The translations under genes were made by a program, and so were the position numbers. Positions 9,434 through 20,347 of a stretch of 32,086 nt of DNA are shown piece by piece. The notes beneath the pieces were generated by a model. That model was not told where the DNA came from and did no database searches. It saw only the letters and a program-made list of their open reading frames with translations. Positions within the stretch are counted from its first letter, which is position 1. Every line of letters starts with the position of its first letter. Source of the DNA: Planctomycetales bacterium (lineage in GTDB: Bacteria > Planctomycetota > Planctomycetia > Isosphaerales > Isosphaeraceae). The stretch covers positions 1-32,086 of the forward strand of contig DAHZZC010000205.1 of assembly GCA_027435495.1 (NCBI GenBank), given 5' to 3'.

Positions 9434-10354
9434 ATGGCTATCGGTTACGACCGTCCGCTTTACATCCTCCCCTTCGATCACCGAGGGACGTTCCAGAAGA
9501 ACATGTTCGGCTGGTCGGGCGCGCTGAGCGACCAGCAGACGGCGAAGATCGCCGAGATGAAGGGCGTCATTTATGACGGCTTCAAGGCGGCACTGGGTGG
9601 CGGCGTCCCGCAAGACAAGTCGGGCATCCTGGTCGACGAGCAGTTTGGCTCGGCGATCCTGGCCGACGCGGCGAAGCATGGTTACAACACGTCGTGCCCG
9701 GCCGAGAAGAGCGGCCAGGATGAGTTTGACTTCGAGTACGGCGAGGATTTCGGCAAGCACATCGAGAAGTTCCGGCCGACTTTCTGCAAGGTCCTGGTCC
9801 GGTACAACCCCGAGGGCGAACCCGAGTTGAACCACCGGCAGTCGGAGCGGCTGGCCCGGCTCTCGAAGTATCTACACTCGGGCGGTCAGAGCAAGTTCAT
9901 GTTCGAGCTGCTGGTTCCGGCCGAGAAGGCCCAGCTCGAGAAGGTCGGCGGGGACAAGAAGCGGTACGACCGCGAGCTGCGCCCCGACCTGATGATCGCC
10001 GCGATCCACCAGCTTCAGGACGCCGGTGTTGAGGCCGACGTCTGGAAGATCGAGGGGATCGAGACGGCGGAGGACGCCAAACGGGTCGTCGAGGCCATGA
10101 AGCGAGGCGGTCGCGACCAGGTTGGCGGGATCATCCTCGGCCGCGGTGAGGATGATGTGAAGGTCCGCCACTGGCTCAAGACGGCGGCCTCTGTCCCCGG
10201 CTTCATCGGCTTCGCCGTTGGCCGGACCAGCTTCTGGGATCCTTGCGTTGAGTGGCGTGACGGCAAGCTGACCCGCGAAGCCGCCGTCGCTGAGATCGCC
10301 CGTCGCTATCGCGAGTGGTGCGACATCTTCGACTCCGCCTCCGCCGGGCGCTGA
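9434..10354 (+). CDS. Stand-alone DUF2090 / 2-deoxy-5-keto-gluconate-6-phosphate aldolase-like (IolC C-terminal-type) protein
   Basis: MAIGYDRPLYILPFDHRGTFQKNMFGW, KFMFELLVPAEKAQLE, YDRELRPDLMIAAIHQLQDAGVEADVWKIEGIE, GRTSFWDPCVEWRDGKLTREAAVAEIARRYREW; AAGGAG upstream of ATG. Confidence 0.85.
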   Translation: MAIGYDRPLYILPFDHRGTFQKNMFGWSGALSDQQTAKIAEMKGVIYDGFKAALGGGVPQDKSGILVDEQFGSAILADAAKHGYNTSCPAEKSGQDEFDFEYGEDFGKHIEKFRPTFCKVLVRYNPEGEPELNHRQSERLARLSKYLHSGGQSKFMFELLVPAEKAQLEKVGGDKKRYDRELRPDLMIAAIHQLQDAGVEADVWKIEGIETAEDAKRVVEAMKRGGRDQVGGIILGRGEDDVKVRHWLKTAASVPGFIGFAVGRTSFWDPCVEWRDGKLTREAAVAEIARRYREWCDIFDSASAGR

Positions 10355-10379
10355 GTTGCCCCGGGCCCGGAGCCCGATC

Positions 10380-10417
10380 GGCCCCGCCGGATGCTCGCGC
10401 GGCATCCGGCGGGGGCC
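10380..10417 (+). terminator. Strong GC-rich hairpin between aldolase-like gene and xfp
   Basis: GGCCCCGCCGGATGC (10380-10394) / GCATCCGGCGGGGGCC (10402-10417), 7-nt loop, one bulged G; no U-tract. Confidence 0.45.
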
Positions 10418-10549
10418 TGACCGTCCCGTCGATGTCGCCGGCGGTCTGGTCGATGGTCATCCTGCGGCGGTTGCACCTCGCGCCGACATCGGCTAGATTG
10501 ATCCCCCGTTCCATCAACGAGAGACTTCGGAGAGGGAAGGATCATCGCC

Positions 10550-12946
10550 ATGGATTCGACACTCGAGGCCGGGCTCCTCCGGCGGATGGACGCCTACTGG
10601 CGGGCCGCGAATTATCTATCGGTCGGCCAGATTTACCTGCTCGACAACCCTTTGCTTCGCGAGCCACTGAAGCTCGAGCACGTCAAGCCGAGGCTGCTCG
10701 GCCACTGGGGTACGACTCCCGGTCAGAATTTCGTGTATGTCCACCTGAATCGGATCATCAAGGAACATGATCTGAACATGATCTACCTCGCCGGCCCGGG
10801 GCACGGGGGGCCGGCACTGGTGGCGAACACGTATCTCGAAGGGACATATAGCGAGATCTACACGAGCATCACGCAGGACGAGCTCGGGCTGAAGCGTCTC
10901 TTCAAGCAGTTTAGTTTCCCGGGGGGAATCCCGAGCCACGTGGCGCCGGAAACGCCCGGGTCGATCCACGAGGGAGGCGAGCTGGGATACAGTCTCAGCC
11001 ATGCGTATGGTGCTGTCTTCGATAACCCCGACCTGATTGCGGCCTGCGTGGTTGGTGACGGTGAGGCCGAGACCGGCCCGCTGGCAACGAGCTGGCACTC
11101 GAACAAGTTCCTGGACCCCGCCCACGACGGCGCGGTTCTGCCGATCCTGCACCTCAACGGATACAAGATCGCCAATCCAGCCGTTCTGGCGCGGATCGGT
11201 CGCGACGAGCTGGAGTCGCTCCTCCGGGGCTACGGTTACACGCCCCATTTCGTCGAGGGGAACGAGCCGGAAGCCATGCACCGGCTGATGGCCTCGACGC
11301 TCGACCGCGTGCTTGCTGAGATCAAACGCATCCAGTTCGACGCCCGCGAGCGAGGTATCACCGAACGTCCCCGATGGCCGATGATTGTGCTGGTCACACC
11401 CAAGGGCTGGACCGGCCCGAAGGAGGTGGACGGCCTCCCGGTCGAGGGGACATACCGGGCGCACCAGGTTCCGCTCTCCGAGCCCACGCAGCACCCCGGG
11501 CACCTGAAGCTGCTCGAACAGTGGCTCCAGAGCTACCGTCCTGAAGAACTCTTCGACAAGCACGGAAAGTTCCGGGCCGAGCTCGCCGAACTGGCGCCGA
11601 TGGGCGAGAGGCGGATGGGCGCCAATCCGCACGCCAACGGCGGCGTCCTGCTCCGCGACCTCCGCCTCCCCGATTTCCGTGACTTCGCCCTTGAGGTCCC
11701 CTCGCCCGGCAAGGCTCAGGGCGAGGACACCCGGATCTGCGGCCAGTTCCTTCGGGATGTGATCCAGCTCAACGACGACCTGCGGAACTTCCGGATTTTC
11801 GGTCCTGACGAGACGGCCTCGAACCGGTTGACCGCGGTCCTCGAAGCCACCAACAAGCAATGGGAGGCGGAGGTCGTTTCGACCGACGATCACCTGGCGC
11901 ACTCGGGCCGGGTGATGGAGATGCTCAGCGAGCACCAGTGCGAGGGTTGGCTGGAGGGCTACCTCCTGACCGGCCGGCACGGCCTGTTCAACTGCTACGA
12001 GGCGTTCATCCACATCATCGATTCGATGTTCAACCAGCACGCGAAGTGGCTGAAGGTCACCCGAAGCATTCCCTGGCGGCGACCGATCGCGAGCCTGAAT
12101 ATTCTGCTCTCCTCGCACGTCTGGCGACAGGACCATAATGGGTTCACCCACCAGGACCCGGGGTTCATCGATCACGTGGTGAACAAGAAAGCCGAGGTGA
12201 TCCGGGTCTATCTGCCGCCGGATGCGAACTGCCTGCTTTCGGTGATGGACCACTGTCTGAGGAGCCGGCACTACGTCAACGTGATCGTGGCGAGCAAGCA
12301 CCCCTCGCCACAGTGGCTCGACATGGACTCGGCGATCAAGCACTGCACGGCCGGGATCGGGATCTGGGAGTGGGCGAGCAACGACCGAGGAGCGGAGCCC
12401 GACGTCGTGATGGCGTGCGCAGGGGATGTCCCGACGCTGGAGACACTCGCCGCTGTCTCGATTCTTCGGGCGTCTCTGCCGGAGTTGAAGATCCGGGTGG
12501 TCAACATCGTCGATCTGATGAAGCTCCAGCCGCCGACCGAGCATCCTCACGGACTCTCCGACCACGACTTCGACACGCTCTTCACGAAGGACAGGCCGGT
12601 GATCTTCGCCTACCACGGATATCCGTGGCTGATCCACCGGCTGACGTACCGGCGGACCAATCACAAGAATCTGCACGTCCGTGGCTACAAGGAAGAAGGG
12701 ACGATCTCGACGCCGTTCGACATGGCGGTGATGAACGACCTCGATCGGTTTCACCTGGTCAGCGATGTGGTGGATCGCCTTCCGCAGCTCGGCAGCTCGG
12801 CGGCGTACGTGAAGCAGGCGGTCCGCGACAAGCTGATCGAGCACAGGCAGTACATCACCGAGCACGGCCAGGACATGCCCGAGATCCGAGACTGGGGCTG
12901 GGGGATCTCGGGCGAGTCGGACCCGGGGCGTGCGGAGACTGGCTGA
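10550..12946 (+). CDS. xfp: Xylulose-5-phosphate/fructose-6-phosphate phosphoketolase
   Basis: About 798 aa; [160 protein letters not shown]. Confidence 0.98.
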   Translation: MDSTLEAGLLRRMDAYWRAANYLSVGQIYLLDNPLLREPLKLEHVKPRLLGHWGTTPGQNFVYVHLNRIIKEHDLNMIYLAGPGHGGPALVANTYLEGTYSEIYTSITQDELGLKRLFKQFSFPGGIPSHVAPETPGSIHEGGELGYSLSHAYGAVFDNPDLIAACVVGDGEAETGPLATSWHSNKFLDPAHDGAVLPILHLNGYKIANPAVLARIGRDELESLLRGYGYTPHFVEGNEPEAMHRLMASTLDRVLAEIKRIQFDARERGITERPRWPMIVLVTPKGWTGPKEVDGLPVEGTYRAHQVPLSEPTQHPGHLKLLEQWLQSYRPEELFDKHGKFRAELAELAPMGERRMGANPHANGGVLLRDLRLPDFRDFALEVPSPGKAQGEDTRICGQFLRDVIQLNDDLRNFRIFGPDETASNRLTAVLEATNKQWEAEVVSTDDHLAHSGRVMEMLSEHQCEGWLEGYLLTGRHGLFNCYEAFIHIIDSMFNQHAKWLKVTRSIPWRRPIASLNILLSSHVWRQDHNGFTHQDPGFIDHVVNKKAEVIRVYLPPDANCLLSVMDHCLRSRHYVNVIVASKHPSPQWLDMDSAIKHCTAGIGIWEWASNDRGAEPDVVMACAGDVPTLETLAAVSILRASLPELKIRVVNIVDLMKLQPPTEHPHGLSDHDFDTLFTKDRPVIFAYHGYPWLIHRLTYRRTNHKNLHVRGYKEEGTISTPFDMAVMNDLDRFHLVSDVVDRLPQLGSSAAYVKQAVRDKLIEHRQYITEHGQDMPEIRDWGWGISGESDPGRAETG

Positions 12947-13089
12947 GCGCGGGCCTTCGTGAAGGCCGTCGCTAGATTCGGGACGTCTGGTCAACCGACC
13001 TCGGGCCGCCCTCCCAGGACCGTCATTCCTTTCGGTCGAAGGAGCGATGCGGCCCGAATGCGGGCGGCCCTCAATGAGGCGCGCCTCCC

Positions 13090-16000
13090 TCATCGCTTTG
13101 GCTTCGCCCCCAGTGATCGAAGCGAATCGATGGCAAGGACCCGGAGCCAGAGAAAGGTTTCGTCGGTATCGGCAGCTTTCAGGTATTTGCGAGCGGCCTC
13201 CGGACGTCGCTTCATCAGAAATCGACCGACCAGGAACGAGGCGTTGCCGCGGGGGCTCGGCGGCATCTCGGCGAGTTTCTTGTCGACGGCCGGTTCGTCG
13301 AGCGGACGGCCTCCGCCGTCGGCGAGCGATGCGACGATCTGCTGCACGACGGCCACCGATCGGGGCGCACTGCCCTGAAACTTGTTGATGTACTGCTGGA
13401 AAGACCGATCTCGGAGTGCCTTATCGCCCAGTTCGTCGGCGATCAAGGCGATGCAGAACATCTCCATCGGCGCTGGTGCGGCTGTGTCCGCCGCGATCAG
13501 GTAGGGCATGGCCTGCCGGGGCAACCCGATCGACCAGAGAAACAGGCCCGCACTGGTCGGGGCAACCAGGTCGGGGCGATCGGCGGCGGTCGCCATGAAC
13601 TCCCGGGCGAAGTCCGTCGCCGCGGCGAGGTCGCCACGTCCGGTTCGCTTGCAGAAGAGATACCAGAGCGGCCAGCTCGTATCGGGATAGCGTTCGGTGG
13701 TCCGCCGGGTCCAGAGCTCGGCGCGTTCCCAGTCCTTGAGCCTTTCATTGCATCGTGCTGCGCACTGCATCGCCCAGTTTGCCCAGGTCTCTGCGGCCGT
13801 CTCGGCGTACGGCTTCGCCTCGGCGAATCGGCCGCGGTCCATCAGGTCGTTGGCAAGCTGGACCTGAACCTCGGCGTGCTCGAGACCGGCCGCCTCGGTC
13901 TTCGCCAGGTATTCGTCGAGAGTCGATTTCCAGCGGTCGGCGTCGCCTCGGGCCCTGTAACATTCGGCAAGCTTCACGTAGGCCCATCGGTCGGGCGAAA
14001 GCTCCATGTAGCGCCTCAGGAGCTTCTCGGCCTCGTCGTACTGCTTCAACTCGACGTATTTCCGGCCGAGGGCCCCGATCAGCGCCGGAGCGTCGCCGAC
14101 CTTTTGCCGCCATTCGGAGACGCTTTGCTTCGACTGGTCCCAGGCCCCCTCGACCAGCTTTCCCATCGCGAAGGCCGAGTAGGGGTCCAGTCGCATCAAC
14201 ATGCTCGCGAAGAAGGGATGAGCGTCCTTGGAGTTGGCGATCCGCTCGCAGGCGTCGCGCACGACGGAGGTGGCATGGTAGTTGGCGAGGTCCCAGGTCT
14301 GCTTGTAAGCGGGAAACTGGACCTGGCGAAGGGCTTCGAGCATCGGCAACTCGATCACCTCGAGATCGGCCAGGTTCATCCGGTTTCCCAGGGCGGTCAG
14401 GGCCGGGATGCCCTGCTGCGGCGGCAGGCCGAGGAATTCCAGGTAGCCGAAGTATCGATGGTGCTCGACGAACGGCCGGATGTCCTGGAAATACTCGGCC
14501 GTCGGAACACTCCACTTGTAGGCCATGAACTGAAGCCGGCGGAAGGCGTGGGTAAACCGAGCCTCGCGTGCGAGGTGGGCCAGGACACCCCAGGGCAGCT
14601 CGCCCTGGTCGACACCGGGTCGGCCCGCCTGGTCGAGCGCCTCGACGATCGCGAGTTCGTCGTCCTGGTCGAGGGCGGGCTTCAGTGAGCCCGGCAGCGA
14701 GCCGATCGACTTCATCTTGACCGGGAACAACTTCGTGAAGGCTTCGGGGCCAAGGACCGTCGCGGCGTGGAGGTCACCGAGCTGGCCCTGAGCGCAGATG
14801 GCGTCGTAGGCACGCTGGCAATCGGCGTCGATCGAGAGGATCGACCGCGCCGTCTGGACGAAGACGCGCGTACCCCTCGGATATTCCAGTGTCAGCATCC
14901 GAAGGAGGGCGGCCAGCTTCGCGTGTGGGCCGTCCTTGATCGTCAGGCGGTCTCCATCAGCCTTCAGGTAGGCTTCGATTACCGGGAGCCATGTTGGCGA
15001 CGGCACCGGCGGCTTTCCGGCAGACTTCACCTGGTTGTCGAGCCCTTCGGCCCGGTCGAGGACGAGCCGGGCATTGTAGGGGCGGCCGATCATGGCCAGA
15101 ACGAACGCAAGCGTCCGGACGGCAAAGGGAGAATCGGGCTGCCGGGCACGGAGCCGATGGGCGTAAAGCATCGCCCTCGCCTTGAAAGCCCGGTGCGCTG
15201 GGCTCCACTGATATTCCGTGAGCAGGCCAAGCTGAGCGTAGGCTCTCGCCAGTGCCGAGAGCCGGGCGGGCGACTCGCCATCGGTCCGGATCGCTTCGTG
15301 GAGCGACCGGATCGCGGCAAAGTGGTCGACCAGTCCAAGGGTCTCCAGCCGGCTCTCGATATCGGGCGAGACGGTCGCATCATCTCGAATCGGGTTGGGG
15401 CGGCCGTTGAGCCCGAGCCGCTTCAGCAGCGCGGGGAATTTGGTGCGAGCGAGCTCCTCAGTCCGGCCGGCAAGCTGGAGGATGAACGGGCCCGAGTCGG
15501 GCATCGTCCCAAGGTCGTCGGCCTCGAGGATCTCGGCCTTCTCGCCGGCACCCCGGCGCACCAGTGCGTGGCACTCACCGTTGCGGAACAGGACGACCAC
15601 CTCGATCGGCGGTCCATCGCCACGTGCGGGCTCGGCGTCGTCGAGCACGACATCTCGGGTGGAAAGCCCTAGCTCGTCGCGAGCCGCCATCAGGAGCGCC
15701 TGGTGAACCAGCTCTCGGTCCAGGAGCCCCTGGCGGGTCCCCAGGTAATCCGCCTCGTAACGAGGCGACTCCGAACGCCCGAGCGCCACGACCGCCGCCG
15801 ATTTGCCGTCTCTCCCCGGCGAGAGGATCACCATCGGCGTCCGGACCTCGGCTGGGTCGGGTGCTGTCGAGACTTCTCGTGGCTCGTCGGCCTTTCTGGC
15901 CACCCCAGCATTCGCCTTCGCCCCGGCCTGCGTGGCGGCGGCCTGCTGCCGGGCGATGGCGACGGCCCGCGTCACCTCCATCCAACGGAAATACCAGACT

Positions 16001-16098
16001 CCGCCGGCCGCCACGATGCCGGCCACGGCGACCACCAGGACAGTCCGCATCTTGCCCTGGCCGCAAGGCTTTCGATGCCTGCCACGGAATTGGATCAT
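13090..16098 (-). CDS. Large TPR-like protein with N-terminal TM anchor
   Basis: N-terminus MIQFRGRHRKPCGQGKMRTVLVVAVAGIVAAGGVWYFRWMEV; TPR-like helices YVELKQYDEAEKLLRRYMELSPDRWAYVKLAECYRARGDADRWKSTLDEYLAK and VQLANDLMDRGRFAEAKPYAETAAETWANWAMQCAARCNERLKDWERAELWTRRTTERYPDTSWPLWYL. ORF track start is 16152; ATG 16098 looks more natural. Confidence 0.8.
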   Translation of the reverse strand: MIQFRGRHRKPCGQGKMRTVLVVAVAGIVAAGGVWYFRWMEVTRAVAIARQQAAATQAGAKANAGVARKADEPREVSTAPDPAEVRTPMVILSPGRDGKSAAVVALGRSESPRYEADYLGTRQGLLDRELVHQALLMAARDELGLSTRDVVLDDAEPARGDGPPIEVVVLFRNGECHALVRRGAGEKAEILEADDLGTMPDSGPFILQLAGRTEELARTKFPALLKRLGLNGRPNPIRDDATVSPDIESRLETLGLVDHFAAIRSLHEAIRTDGESPARLSALARAYAQLGLLTEYQWSPAHRAFKARAMLYAHRLRARQPDSPFAVRTLAFVLAMIGRPYNARLVLDRAEGLDNQVKSAGKPPVPSPTWLPVIEAYLKADGDRLTIKDGPHAKLAALLRMLTLEYPRGTRVFVQTARSILSIDADCQRAYDAICAQGQLGDLHAATVLGPEAFTKLFPVKMKSIGSLPGSLKPALDQDDELAIVEALDQAGRPGVDQGELPWGVLAHLAREARFTHAFRRLQFMAYKWSVPTAEYFQDIRPFVEHHRYFGYLEFLGLPPQQGIPALTALGNRMNLADLEVIELPMLEALRQVQFPAYKQTWDLANYHATSVVRDACERIANSKDAHPFFASMLMRLDPYSAFAMGKLVEGAWDQSKQSVSEWRQKVGDAPALIGALGRKYVELKQYDEAEKLLRRYMELSPDRWAYVKLAECYRARGDADRWKSTLDEYLAKTEAAGLEHAEVQVQLANDLMDRGRFAEAKPYAETAAETWANWAMQCAARCNERLKDWERAELWTRRTTERYPDTSWPLWYLFCKRTGRGDLAAATDFAREFMATAADRPDLVAPTSAGLFLWSIGLPRQAMPYLIAADTAAPAPMEMFCIALIADELGDKALRDRSFQQYINKFQGSAPRSVAVVQQIVASLADGGGRPLDEPAVDKKLAEMPPSPRGNASFLVGRFLMKRRPEAARKYLKAADTDETFLWLRVLAIDSLRSLGAKPKR

Positions 16099-16178
16099 GG
16101 CTGTTCCTTCATCAGCGAACGAGGCTGAGGTGACACCGCCGAACTCTCGCAACGCGCGAGCGAGCCCAGAAGCTCCAA

Positions 16179-16207
16179 TCTATACATTACGACGATCGCA
16201 CATGCAA
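16179..16207 (-). promoter_or_regulatory. Candidate sigma70-type promoter for the TPR-like gene
   Basis: On the minus strand TTGCAT - 17 bp - TATAGA; about 80 nt upstream of ATG 16098. Confidence 0.4.
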
Positions 16208-16305
16208 TGATCTCCCGGCGGACAGGTGACTTGCCCCGTCTTGGCGGGTATGATCTTCGCCGGGACAAAGTCCGGCTGGCTGGACACGATGCGGAGTGCA
16301 GACCC

Positions 16306-16902
16306 ATGTCCGAGACCTTCCCCGAGATTTACCTGGCCCGGCACGGTGAAACGGCCTGGACCATCTCGAGGCAGCACACGGGCCGGAGCGATATTCCCCT
16401 GACCGATCGCGGGGAAGCCAACGCGATCGGGCTCGGCGAACGCCTGCGAGGCGTCGACTTCGCGAGGGTGCTAACCAGTCCGCTCCAACGCGCGAGGCGC
16501 ACCTGTGAACTCGCGGGCTTCGCCGATCGGGCCGAGGTCGACCTTGACCTGGTCGAGTGGGATTACGGCGACTACGACGGGCTCACCACGGCCGAGATTC
16601 GCCGCGAGCGTTCGGGCTGGGACATGTTCCGCGACGGATGCCCCGGCGGCGAGTCGGTTGGGACCATCGCGGTGAGAGCCGACCGCGTGATCAGGCATCT
16701 CCGGCCAATCGAGGGCCGGACGCTCCTCATCGGTCACAGCCATTTTTTCCGGGTCCTGGCGGCACGTTGGCTGGGCCGGCCAGCGGACGAGGGGCGATTC
16801 TACGTTCTGGGGACCGCCTCACTGAGTGTCCTTGGATATGAGCACGACCGCGACGAGCCGGTTATCCGACTCTGGAACGACGATCGACACACCCGCGTCT
16901 GA
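16306..16902 (+). CDS. Histidine phosphatase (phosphoglycerate mutase-like) family protein
   Basis: [33 protein letters not shown] (RHG motif), [51 protein letters not shown]. Confidence 0.92.
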   Translation: MSETFPEIYLARHGETAWTISRQHTGRSDIPLTDRGEANAIGLGERLRGVDFARVLTSPLQRARRTCELAGFADRAEVDLDLVEWDYGDYDGLTTAEIRRERSGWDMFRDGCPGGESVGTIAVRADRVIRHLRPIEGRTLLIGHSHFFRVLAARWLGRPADEGRFYVLGTASLSVLGYEHDRDEPVIRLWNDDRHTRV

Positions 16903-16952
16903 ACCTCCCGAGATCGCGGCGGGACGGGAAGACCGACGGACGGAGTATCTTC

Positions 16953-18593
16953 ATGGCGATTCACCCCCAGGCGGGTCAAACAGCACCGGCCGACATCCTC
17001 ATCGACCTCCCCGCACTCGAGCGTGCCTATTACGAGAACCGCCCCGACCCGTCCGACCCTCGCCTCCGCGTCGCCTTTGGGACCAGCGGCCATCGCGGAA
17101 CCCCGACCGACAGCACCTTCACCGAGGCCCACATTCTCGCCATTAGCAAGGCGATCTGCGACTACCGGCGCGATCGAGGGATCGACGGCCCGCTTTTCCT
17201 GGGCAAGGACACCCACGCGCTTTCCGGCCCGGCGCAGCGGACGGCGCTCGAAGTCCTGGCCGCAGAGGGCGTCGAGGTTGTCCTCCAGCGCGACGACGGC
17301 TTCACACCGACACCCGTCATTTCGCACGCCATCCTCGTCCATAACCGAGGACGTCGCGACCACCTTGGCGACGGAATCGTGATCACACCCTCGCACAACC
17401 CGCCTGCCGACGGCGGTTTCAAGTACAACCCGCCCGACGGCGGCCCGGCTGACACCGACGTCACCTCCTGGATCCAGGACCGGGCCAACGCGCTGCTCCG
17501 CGGTGGCAACGTTGAGGTGAAGCGCCGGCCGATCGCCCAGGCCCTCCGCGCGGCGACCACCCGCGAGGTGGACTTCGTCCGGCCGTTCGTCGACGACCTC
17601 GGCAGCGTGATCGACATGGAGGCGATCCGCAAGGCCGGGCTGAATCTGGGCGTCGACCCGCTCGGCGGAGCCTCGGCCCGGTACTGGCAGCCGATTGCCG
17701 ACACCTTCGAGCTGGACATCACGGTCACCAATCCGGCCTATGACCCGACGTTCCGGTTCATGACGCTCGACCACGACGGCAAGATCCGGATGGACTGTTC
17801 GAGCCCGTATGCGATGGCGAGCCTGGTGAAGCTCAAGGACCGCTTCGCCCTGGCGTTCGGTAACGACCCCGACTCGGACCGTCACGGAATCGTCACGCGA
17901 TCGATCGGTCTGATGAACCCGAACCATTACCTGGCTGTTGCGATCCGTTACCTGCTGACGCACCGGCCCGGCTGGGGAAAGAACGTCGCGATCGGCAAGA
18001 CGCTGGTCAGTAGCGGACTCATCGACCGGGTCGTTTCCGGACTCGGTCGGACGCTGCGCGAGGTTCCCGTCGGCTTCAAATGGTTCGCGCCGGGGCTGGC
18101 CGAGGGCTCGCTCGGCTTCGGCGGCGAGGAAAGCGCCGGCGCCAGCTTCCTGAGACGCGACGGATCCGCATGGACCACCGATAAGGACGGGATCATCCTC
18201 GACCTGCTCGCCGCCGAGATTCTCGCTGTCACGGGCAAGGACCCGGGCGAGCATTTTCAGGAGCTGGCGGCCCAGTACGGGATGCCGTTCTATACTCGGA
18301 TCGACGCCCCGGCCACACCCGATGAGAAGGCGAAGCTGAGCAAGCTCGACCCCTCGGCGGTGAAGGCATCGGAGATGGCGGGCGACCCGATCCTCGCCCG
18401 GCTCACCCGAGCGCCGGGGAACGACGCCCCGATCGGCGGGCTGAAGGTTGTTGCTGAGTCCGGATGGTTCGCCGCCCGACCATCGGGCACTGAAAACATC
18501 TACAAAATCTACGCCGAGAGCTTCCGCGACGAGAGCCATCTGAAGGCGATCGTGGCGGAGGCGAAGCAGATCGTCGCCGATGCGCTCGCCTGA
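16953..18593 (+). CDS. pgm: Phosphoglucomutase (alpha-D-glucose phosphate-specific type)
   Basis: [107 protein letters not shown]. Confidence 0.96.
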   Translation: MAIHPQAGQTAPADILIDLPALERAYYENRPDPSDPRLRVAFGTSGHRGTPTDSTFTEAHILAISKAICDYRRDRGIDGPLFLGKDTHALSGPAQRTALEVLAAEGVEVVLQRDDGFTPTPVISHAILVHNRGRRDHLGDGIVITPSHNPPADGGFKYNPPDGGPADTDVTSWIQDRANALLRGGNVEVKRRPIAQALRAATTREVDFVRPFVDDLGSVIDMEAIRKAGLNLGVDPLGGASARYWQPIADTFELDITVTNPAYDPTFRFMTLDHDGKIRMDCSSPYAMASLVKLKDRFALAFGNDPDSDRHGIVTRSIGLMNPNHYLAVAIRYLLTHRPGWGKNVAIGKTLVSSGLIDRVVSGLGRTLREVPVGFKWFAPGLAEGSLGFGGEESAGASFLRRDGSAWTTDKDGIILDLLAAEILAVTGKDPGEHFQELAAQYGMPFYTRIDAPATPDEKAKLSKLDPSAVKASEMAGDPILARLTRAPGNDAPIGGLKVVAESGWFAARPSGTENIYKIYAESFRDESHLKAIVAEAKQIVADALA

Positions 18594-18627
18594 GCGAGTC
18601 CCTCTTTCTCCACAGGGTCGAAACGAG

Positions 18628-20256
18628 ATGAGCACCACGCTGCGTGATCTGCCCGCCTGGAAGTCGCTCGAGTCCCACTACTCGGAGGTGAAGGACCGGC
18701 ATCTCCGAGATCTTTTCGCTGAGGATCCGGGCCGAGGCGAGCGGATGACCGCCGAGGCCGCCGGCCTCTTCCTCGATTACTCGAAGCACCGCGCCACTCA
18801 CGAGACGTTGAAGCGGCTCGTCAAACTGGCCGAGGAATCCGACCTCCGCGGCCGGATCGACGCGATGTTCCGAGGCGACCCGATCAACGCGACCGAGCAC
18901 CGTTCGGTGCTGCACGTCGCCCTCCGGGCGCCCAAGGGTCAGTCGATCTTTGTCGACGGCAAGGATGTCGTGCCCGATGTCCACGAGGTCCTCGACAAGA
19001 TGGCTGGCTTCACCGGTCGGATCCGGTCGGGCGAGTGGAAGGGATATACCGGAAAGCCGATCCGGAACGTCGTGAACATCGGGATCGGCGGGTCGGACCT
19101 CGGCCCGGTGATGGCCTATGAGGCGTTGAGGCATTACAGCGACCGAGGACTCACCCTTCGGTTCGTCTCGAACGTCGACGGGACCGACTTCGCCGAGGCG
19201 ACCCGCGACCTCGACCCGGCCGAGACACTTTTTATCGTTTCCTCGAAGACGTTTACCACGCTCGAGACGATGACCAACGCCCAGACGGCCCGCGCCTGGA
19301 CACTCGCGGCGCTGAAGGACGATGCGTCCATCGCGCGGCACTTCGTCGCGGTCTCGACCAATGCCGAGGAGGTCAGCAAGTTTGGGATCGACACGGCGAA
19401 CATGTTCGGCTTCTGGGACTGGGTCGGCGGTCGGTACTCGATGGACGCCGCGATCGGCCTCTCGACGATGATCGCGGTCGGGCCCGAGAATTACCGGGCG
19501 ATGCTCGCCGGATTCCACGCGATGGACGAGCACTACCGGACGGCCCCGTTCGAGAAGAACCTCCCGGCGATCCTCGGCCTGCTAACCGTCTGGTACACCG
19601 ACTTCTTTGGCGCCGAGACCGTGGCCGTCCTGCCCTATGACCAGTACCTCAAGCGGTTCCCGGCGTATTTGCAGCAGTTGACGATGGAGAGCAACGGCAA
19701 GTCGGAGACGCTCGACGGGAAGCGGGTCGACTATCCGACCGGCCCGATCTACTGGGGCGAGCCCGGGACGAACGGCCAGCATTCGTTCTACCAGTTGATC
19801 CACCAGGGAACCCGGCTGATTCCCTGCGACTTCATTGGGTTCTGCCGTTCGCTGAACCCAGTGGGCGAACACCACGATCTGCTGATGTCGAACGTCTTCG
19901 CGCAGGCTGAGGCGCTCGCGTTTGGCAAGACGGCCGAGCAGGTGAAGTCGGAGGGGACGGCGGACTGGCTGGTCCCGCACCGGACGTTCGAGGGGAACCG
20001 GCCCTCGAACGTGATCCTCGCCGATCGGCTCACGCCCGAAGTGCTGGGCGCCCTGATCGCGCTGTACGAGCACAGCGTCTTCACCCAGGGGACGATCTGG
20101 CGGATCAACCCGTTTGATCAGTGGGGCGTCGAGCTGGGGAAGGTGCTCGCCAAGCGGATCATCCCCGAGCTGGAGTCGAAGGACGAGCCGAAGCTCAACC
20201 ACGACAGTTCGACCAACGCCCTGATCCGCCGTTATCGCCAGCACAAGGCGAGGTAA
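18628..20256 (+). CDS. pgi: Glucose-6-phosphate isomerase
   Basis: [141 protein letters not shown]. Confidence 0.97.
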   Translation: MSTTLRDLPAWKSLESHYSEVKDRHLRDLFAEDPGRGERMTAEAAGLFLDYSKHRATHETLKRLVKLAEESDLRGRIDAMFRGDPINATEHRSVLHVALRAPKGQSIFVDGKDVVPDVHEVLDKMAGFTGRIRSGEWKGYTGKPIRNVVNIGIGGSDLGPVMAYEALRHYSDRGLTLRFVSNVDGTDFAEATRDLDPAETLFIVSSKTFTTLETMTNAQTARAWTLAALKDDASIARHFVAVSTNAEEVSKFGIDTANMFGFWDWVGGRYSMDAAIGLSTMIAVGPENYRAMLAGFHAMDEHYRTAPFEKNLPAILGLLTVWYTDFFGAETVAVLPYDQYLKRFPAYLQQLTMESNGKSETLDGKRVDYPTGPIYWGEPGTNGQHSFYQLIHQGTRLIPCDFIGFCRSLNPVGEHHDLLMSNVFAQAEALAFGKTAEQVKSEGTADWLVPHRTFEGNRPSNVILADRLTPEVLGALIALYEHSVFTQGTIWRINPFDQWGVELGKVLAKRIIPELESKDEPKLNHDSSTNALIRRYRQHKAR

Positions 20257-20277
20257 TTCGGAGCGCGCGCGAAGAAA

Positions 20278-20300
20278 CCCCCGGCGAATGACGCCGGGGG
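20278..20300 (-). terminator. Hairpin terminator between convergent pgi and PEP-CTERM genes
   Basis: CCCCCGGCG (20278-20286) aatga CGCCGGGGG (20292-20300), 9-bp perfect stem; on the minus strand the stem is followed by TTTCTT. Confidence 0.65.
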
Positions 20301-20347
20301 CCTCGAGAGAGATTCGGTCGGCCGCTGCCCTGATCTGGACGGACGGC

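Noticed and set aside
10616-13093. 825-aa minus-strand ORF
   Set aside because: Antisense to xfp, whose protein is unmistakable; a low-complexity R/D/V/H-rich translation typical of the GC-rich antisense frame.
16249-16254. TATGAT as -10 for the histidine phosphatase gene
   Set aside because: At 17-bp spacing the -35 is only GTGACT; too weak to call.
16800-18638. 612-aa minus-strand ORF
   Set aside because: Antisense shadow of pgm.
18403-19533. 376-aa minus-strand ORF
   Set aside because: Antisense shadow of pgi and the pgm end.
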